The notes below the pieces were generated by a model. That model was not told where the DNA came from. It searched no databases and saw only the letters and a program-made list of their open reading frames with translations. The position numbers were made by a program, and so were the translations under genes. Positions 58,700-64,000 of a stretch of DNA of 64,000 nucleotides are shown here, one piece after another (position 1 is the first letter of the stretch; every line of letters starts with the position of its first letter). The stretch is from Saururus chinensis (taxonomy: Eukaryota > Streptophyta > Magnoliopsida > Piperales > Saururaceae): the NCBI GenBank assembly GCA_035235625.1, contig CP141141.1, positions 5,012,968-5,076,967 of the forward strand. The letters are read 5' to 3'.

Positions 58700-60839
58700 A
58701 CATAATGAACGCAGTTGTGTAATCTATACTAATTAAATAGTCTCCCTCCTATCTTATAGTAATAGTTTCATTTAGTTTTGTCATGAATTAAAGAGAGTTA
58801 ATAATGTGAGCTATGAGTACTACTTTAGCCTAAAGTAACTTGATGCCCTGTCTAATTTTGATTAGTTAAATATTTTTACCACTTTCACTAATTTAGTTTA
58901 CTTGCAAAGAAGGTCATCTTAAGCATTCACCATCAAAGATGCTTTACTTCAAGAGTATGCATTACACAATTAGAAAGCATAAATTTTACAATGTTAGAAG
59001 AAATCTTGTTGTGCTAACTAAGTTCTTGCACGATAACTCCTTCTTCAATACAAATAATGGATGAAGCTCTCGCAATTGAGTCGGATGAGTGAGGACAACT
59101 CAATTGAAGTCCCCATATCATTCGATGATGTTTTCACTACCATTGTAGGGAATGAGGAGGGGCAAATGCTCCTATATTCACCGGCGCCATTTTTAGATCT
59201 CATTGTAACCTTATGAAAATATTGTTTTAATGATTATGTCATATTTTTTATCTCATATTAATTATTAAAAATATAATTTATTTATTTAGGCTTTTATTTG
59301 ATTTATAACAGATAATATAATAAATACTCCATATTTCCCATAATAATAACTCTATTTGACTAAAAACTTTATTCTATATTAATAACTTCATCTTATTTAA
59401 TTTTAGTAGTCAGGGATTTAAAAAAACCTATCATAAATTTTTTTTTATATCTTTTAGATATGAATTTCATTATTTAATAAAAATTATTTTAAAAATATAA
59501 ATATTAATATAAAATAAAAAAATATTTTATAAAATTTTAAATAATTAATATATATTTTAATAAAAAGCTCTCTTTACACGCAGTACGTCCCATTGGGGAC
59601 AAGGGGCATGGACCCACGTACAGTAGGTGAAGGGAGATTCAGCCAAATAATTTTATATATAGAATGCTTTCATTAATGGTGGCATGCTGCACTTACCCCG
59701 AGAAAAAGAGGTGCCACCAACAAATTCAGAGAATCTTTAAACGTCACATCCGCGTCCACCAAAAGCTGTCCAAGTCGTGGCACACGTGCATGGCAAGTGG
59801 ACCTCAAATTGCTCGTACGTACCTGCAATATTGGGTTACGGTCGTCCCAGAGCAGTTGCACATTCGGGACACTTACTGCAATGGCCCCAAATGTTTATAA
59901 AATTACTTCCATTAAGCTATTTTTCATTAAAAAATCTTATTAATCTAAATATACAAACATTGCTAGCTAAAAATATGGTTGCAAACTAGAAGTTTCACCG
60001 TTAGAACTCAAACCATGAAAACCATAACAATAAGAGGAAACTTTTATGCGCCAATAGCTAGCATAAGTAGGAGACCACCTATGCTATGGAGGACCTCAAA
60101 CTCTAGCCATGTTGGTACTTTCAAAGGGTCGTCCTTTGTTGTAACACAATGATAGAGCCAATGAAAATGTAACTTAAGCACCATAATCATACTCCATGGG
60201 TAGCACAAATAGAAACTCGATTATTATCAATAACCCTTGCCAGAAATACCACTCTCAAACATGGTAGACCACAGATGACATGGACCATGTTGAAGAGAGG
60301 GAGTGCTCACCCAACATAGCATAAAACCCTAACCTTGGCTCCTTTAGACCCATCAACTCAGAAAGTGGATGGGCACGCCCCATGGGAGCAGTTGAGAACA
60401 TGGGTATATTGTAGGTAATTCTTGTAATGCATGCATGTATACTTAGTATACAACACTCTTACATGTATGTGCGCCCCAACACGTCACAAATAGTTTGCTT
60501 TGCTACCCTATCATAAGTTATGGGTTATGTTCTTCAACTCTGGTCAAGTCCTTAGGTACTAAGTTGGGTTATAGTACTTCATAGTGGATTCCAGGGTTGT
60601 ACTGTAGATAATTCTCTTTCGAGGATGGTCCATAGTGGTTATATCATTTGTCACTTATGTTAACATTTGATGAATTTGTATGTCTTTGTAATTTGACAAG
60701 GATATTAATTATCAAATAATATTTCAAGAAATAATTAATAAAATTATATTTAATTAGAACAAATAGAACACATAACAAACTTGCATCAAATATATATTAA
60801 TTTAAAATACTTAAGTATTGCATATTTAATGTTATGCTT
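58700..60839. other. AT-rich spacer
   Basis: No gene recognised. A less AT-rich patch at 59580-59880 has a TATATATA run at 59655 and a CACACGTGCATG word (G-box/RY-like) at 59781, promoter-like but with no gene attached. One-sided MITE starts (TACTCC words) occur near 59320. Confidence 0.35.
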
Positions 60840-61423
60840 TTCAGATATTATAGTTTTTAGGCAAAATTATGTCTGAATCTGATTTTGTTGGAATAATATT
60901 AGATATGTTGTCTAATGAGTACGTAGACAACTAATATCTTGGTGATGTTGTCCATATCCGAAAAATATTAACAAATACTTTTATTCTTTTGGAAACTTTC
61001 CTCCTAGGGGAGGAGATGTTTCATTGTTGTTTAGCCTTGTTGGTTGTAGGTTCTTTAGATGAGGACTCGCAAGATCAAGACGTTGACTGGCAATTGAGAA
61101 TGACATTGCACTAGTGCGACCTAGTTTCTTACGTCTGCAATTTTGTATGTAATTATAATTACTAGCGTAAAAGCCAACTTTACTTAGTTGTTTATTTTTA
61201 GACAGATGATAAACTTGTACTTAGAGGGTTAACCTGTTATTTATAAAATTTTGACAAGAATAGTAATATCATATATTTTGATATTCATATTTATGAACCC
61301 CAGTTATCATAACCTAAATAATTAATCAGATGATTCATTTTATATTTAAGAAAGAAAGAAACTTTCTTTGTAATTTATCGCACATCCTTTATTAAAAAAG
61401 GTTTTAAAAATCTAGGTCATTAC
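60840..61423 (+). mobile_element. Diverged 3' part of a family L LTR
   Basis: Sequence around GTACGTAGACAACTAATATC and the preceding TCTGATTTTGTTGGAATAAT aligns with the 3' region of the LTRs at 44857 and 61619. It ends AATCTAGGTCATTACA at 61423, consistent with a family end. The left end was not found. Confidence 0.45.
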
Positions 61424-61618
61424 ATTATAGGTACCAAAACAATAAACATACATTACTGCCACAAAAAACTTATCTTTAAAACAAACATAACTTGCCAACA
61501 AAGATGGAGGAGGGAAGAGGGGCAAAAAATGGGACATAATGGGAAAATATATGGTAGTAAAAGGAACTCCAGGCATGAGATGGCCAGTGGAAATATGGAA
61601 ATGGGCAAGGCATATCAT

Positions 61619-63940
61619 TGTAATGTCCCAACCTGAAAATTGGCCTAGACCGGGGGGTTTTGACAACAAAATCAGAGTAAATTAATTTTCATAAAACCAG
61701 AATGAGACCAGAGCCAGGGGTTATGAGAACCCATACTCTGGGTTACATTTTTAAACACCAACCAGGAGTGGCTGACTCTATGCGCGAGAATCGTAACCTT
61801 CCTCGATGCACTATGGAGCTTTAACACTCCATTGCGCGTAGGCCAGAACAAACCTAATTTTATAACTAATTTAGATCGAGCCAACATTGTCTTGTTGTTG
61901 GTTGCTTACTTACATATTGAATAACATCCATAATATTATTTCAATACGATCATATCCAAACGTAGTTTTACCTAATTGCTAATACATGCATCAGGCATTA
62001 CAAAATCATATACGTTAAAATACATATATATTTGAATATTTAATCAGAGCCATACAAAAATCTCATAAATCATCTGAGTTCAACACGAGCTATTAAAACA
62101 ACGGAATTACATATCTCGCTCTATCACAAAGTGGAGCAAAACACTAGTAAAATCACACGTCCCACTCGACCATAGAGCAGAACAAAACACATCAGGCAAA
62201 TCATATTAAATCATATCATATTTCATCCAACCATATCAGATCATATCAGATCAAATCAAAGCAATATCCTATAGCAGATAATGCATAGCAAAACATATCA
62301 GAGCAAAACATATCATAACACATCATATCGTAGCCGAGCATATCAAAACACATCTATTCAAAGCAAAACACATAACTCATATAATTGTATATAAACTTAG
62401 GAAGTCAAAAATGTTTACTCCCCTAGGATTCTGAAAGTAGCGATGTACGAAGTTGCTCCTTCCTTTAAGGCATCCTCCCCTTCAGGTCCAGAGACGGCAG
62501 ACAAAGCCTCCTCTAGCTCTGGCAAGTTTCTCTCATTTTGCTCGAAGGTGACAGACAAACACTCCCCTTTCCCAGGGCTCTTCTCACTCTTTTATACTTG
62601 AAGGTGACAAACAGAACCTCCCCTTACACAAAGACATTTCATACTTTCTAAACCCATAGGCAGCGGACAAAACTACCCCTTATACGGAGACACTTCCCAC
62701 TTCTTGTGCCAGTAGGCGGTAGGCAGGACATCCCCTTACCTAGCCGGAGACACGTCACACTTCTAGCACTCGTAGGCGGCGAATGAAACCTCCCCTTACC
62801 TGAATACACTTTTCACTTCCATGCCCGTAGGTGGCAGACAGAACCTCTCTTTACCAAGAGACTATTTCCACTTCTCGTGCCCGTAAGCAGCGGAGATAAC
62901 CTCCCCTTACCCGGAGACTTTTTTTTTTGCGCTCATAAGCTACGGACAAAACCTCCCCTTACCTTGGGATATTTCCACACTACATGGCTATTCGGTGGAG
63001 GACAGAGCCTCCCCTACTCCATGCCACTTTTCTCGATGCAACCCGATAGCGGAGGACAGAGCCTCCTCTTTCTTCGGGCTCTCTCTCTCTCAATTTGGAG
63101 ATCGAGGGTGGCAGACATAGCCTCCTCTTGCCCCAAGATGTTCCCCCTCTAGGGACACCAACTTAAAGAATGAATCATGTCATTACGTAGATAACCCTCA
63201 AATTAGCAAGGAACGCCTTTTGAACAGATGAAAACAAATTCAAAATGGGCTAGAAAACTCCTTCGAAAGTCAACACAGGATTCCAATTTATAGAGGATTG
63301 CCTAAGAGCACACGAAATGAAGGCACACGCGTTGTGTCATGTAGTTATGCAGCATGCAATGCGCTAGAGTCGGCCCTGCTTAACGCTAGCCCTGTCCCTC
63401 GGATGGGTGGGCCGTGAGACGACCCATGATGACACGGGATTGCTAGCGATGACATGGGCTTGCGGACCACCATGCCACATGGCACTGTGCCATGCACTGG
63501 GCATAGGGTGGCTGATGCAAGCACTAGCATCAGCGATGAAGCTAGCTAATTTGCCCTTATCTTATTATTTTAATATATTCTCCATATCATTTTATTCCAA
63601 TAATATATCAACTTTAAAACTCGATAACTTCCTACCCCGAAGTTTGAATCACATATTCTTAGTACTGATGAACTCATATCGACGAGGCCTTTGAAGATAG
63701 ACTACACATGGGTAGGTTATCCTACACTTTTTAAGTAGGTCCAGCCATGTGACACACTTTCCAAGGTCATAACTTTCGCTCCCAACCCCTATTTTTGCAT
63801 GTTCTTCGATTTATTACGCTTGTTACTTCGAGCTCTACCCATATATGGGGATCCATTCCTTGAAACCCTTAAAATGGATAAAATTATATAATTATCCCTA
63901 ACCCCTCAAGTTAGGTGTAATTGACAAACGGGTCCTTACA
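61619..63940 (-). mobile_element. Solo LTR family L, 2322 bp, perfect 5-bp TSD
   Basis: On the plus strand it starts TGTAATGTCCC and ends GGGTCCTTACA, flanked by exact ATCAT (61614-61618 and 63941-63945). Reverse complemented, it aligns along its length with the LTR at 44857-46776, including GGGTAGAGCTCG near the start, the TATA box (at 63282-63293), the minisatellite and the conserved 3' region. No coding sequence. Orientation is minus. Confidence 0.92.
62455..63150. repeat. Expanded minisatellite in the family L LTR, about 12 units
   Basis: Units of about 50-60 bp share GGCRGACARAACCTCCCCTTA and a GGAGACA or GGGCT block on the plus strand. The copy at 45686-46030 has about half as many. 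Confidence 0.85.
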
Positions 63941-64000
63941 ATCATGGTGATTAAACATGGCAAATCTATGACAAGGGGGTTAATGGAGGTAAAATATGGT

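Noticed and set aside
59664..59989. Short overlapping frames at 59.7-59.9 kb
   Set aside because: No similarity to known proteins; sequence looks more promoter-like and the frames conflict.
1..64000. CRISPR array, bacterial operons, tRNA or rRNA genes
   Set aside because: Tandem arrays here lack regular spacers, the genes are spliced eukaryotic ones, and no cloverleaf or rRNA wording was recognised by eye.

Overview
The window is a repeat-dominated stretch of a flowering-plant nuclear genome. Evidence: spliced genes with GT-AG introns, a plant Mutator transposase fused to a plant mobile domain, Ty1-copia and long-LTR retrotransposon debris, many hAT-type elements and MITEs. I cannot name the species. 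Only one gene looks intact in 64 kb: POP5, a subunit of RNase P/MRP (minus strand, CDS 10651-11310 in three exons, probably with a 2.7-kb intron in its 5' leader).

Layout. 1-5.3 kb: a decayed Mutator-like element (MULE) on the minus strand whose transposase runs into a plant mobile domain (PMD) cut by the left window edge. 5.3-10.4 kb: AT-rich spacer holding a 693-bp hAT-like element (sister copy at 56.9 kb), a hAT-end relic, an inverted/direct repeat cluster and a 1.2-kb non-autonomous hAT with a perfect 8-bp target duplication. 10.6-14.4 kb: POP5. 14.4-16.2 kb: a non-autonomous hAT immediately upstream of the POP5 leader. 16.55-20.15 kb: a Pack-MULE-like element carrying exons of a TraB-domain gene, the signal-peptide exon of a glycine-rich protein gene and a GC-rich tandem array.

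20.3-47.4 kb is a nest of insertions. A Ty1-copia element (copia-1) supplies a 5' LTR at 20.3 kb, gag at 24.3 kb, reverse transcriptase at 38.7-39.2 kb, its C-terminus at 47.0 kb and a 3' LTR at 47.2 kb. Into or between these pieces have gone: a 3.5-kb solo LTR (20747-24265), an incomplete LTR-like element starting at 24779 that itself received another 3.5-kb solo LTR (25922-29455), a broken serine hydroxymethyltransferase gene (31.96-33.16 kb), a second copia element (33.9-38.65 kb), and a 7.8-kb hAT (39165-47013) with an 8-bp target duplication inside copia-1 RT. That hAT carries its transposase and a 1.9-kb solo LTR (44857-46776).

47.4-64 kb is mostly unrecognised AT-rich DNA with a 272-bp MITE having 20-bp perfect terminal repeats, a 469-bp hAT MITE with a perfect 8-bp target duplication, Stowaway-like MITEs, the second copy of the hAT-like element, one unrecognised 155-codon ORF, and a 2.3-kb solo LTR (61619-63940, minus) of the same family as the one at 44857. 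The two copies differ largely in the length of an internal minisatellite. Almost every transposon gene here is broken by nonsense mutations and loss of catalytic residues, many matching C-to-T or G-to-A change as expected from methylated cytosine decay.
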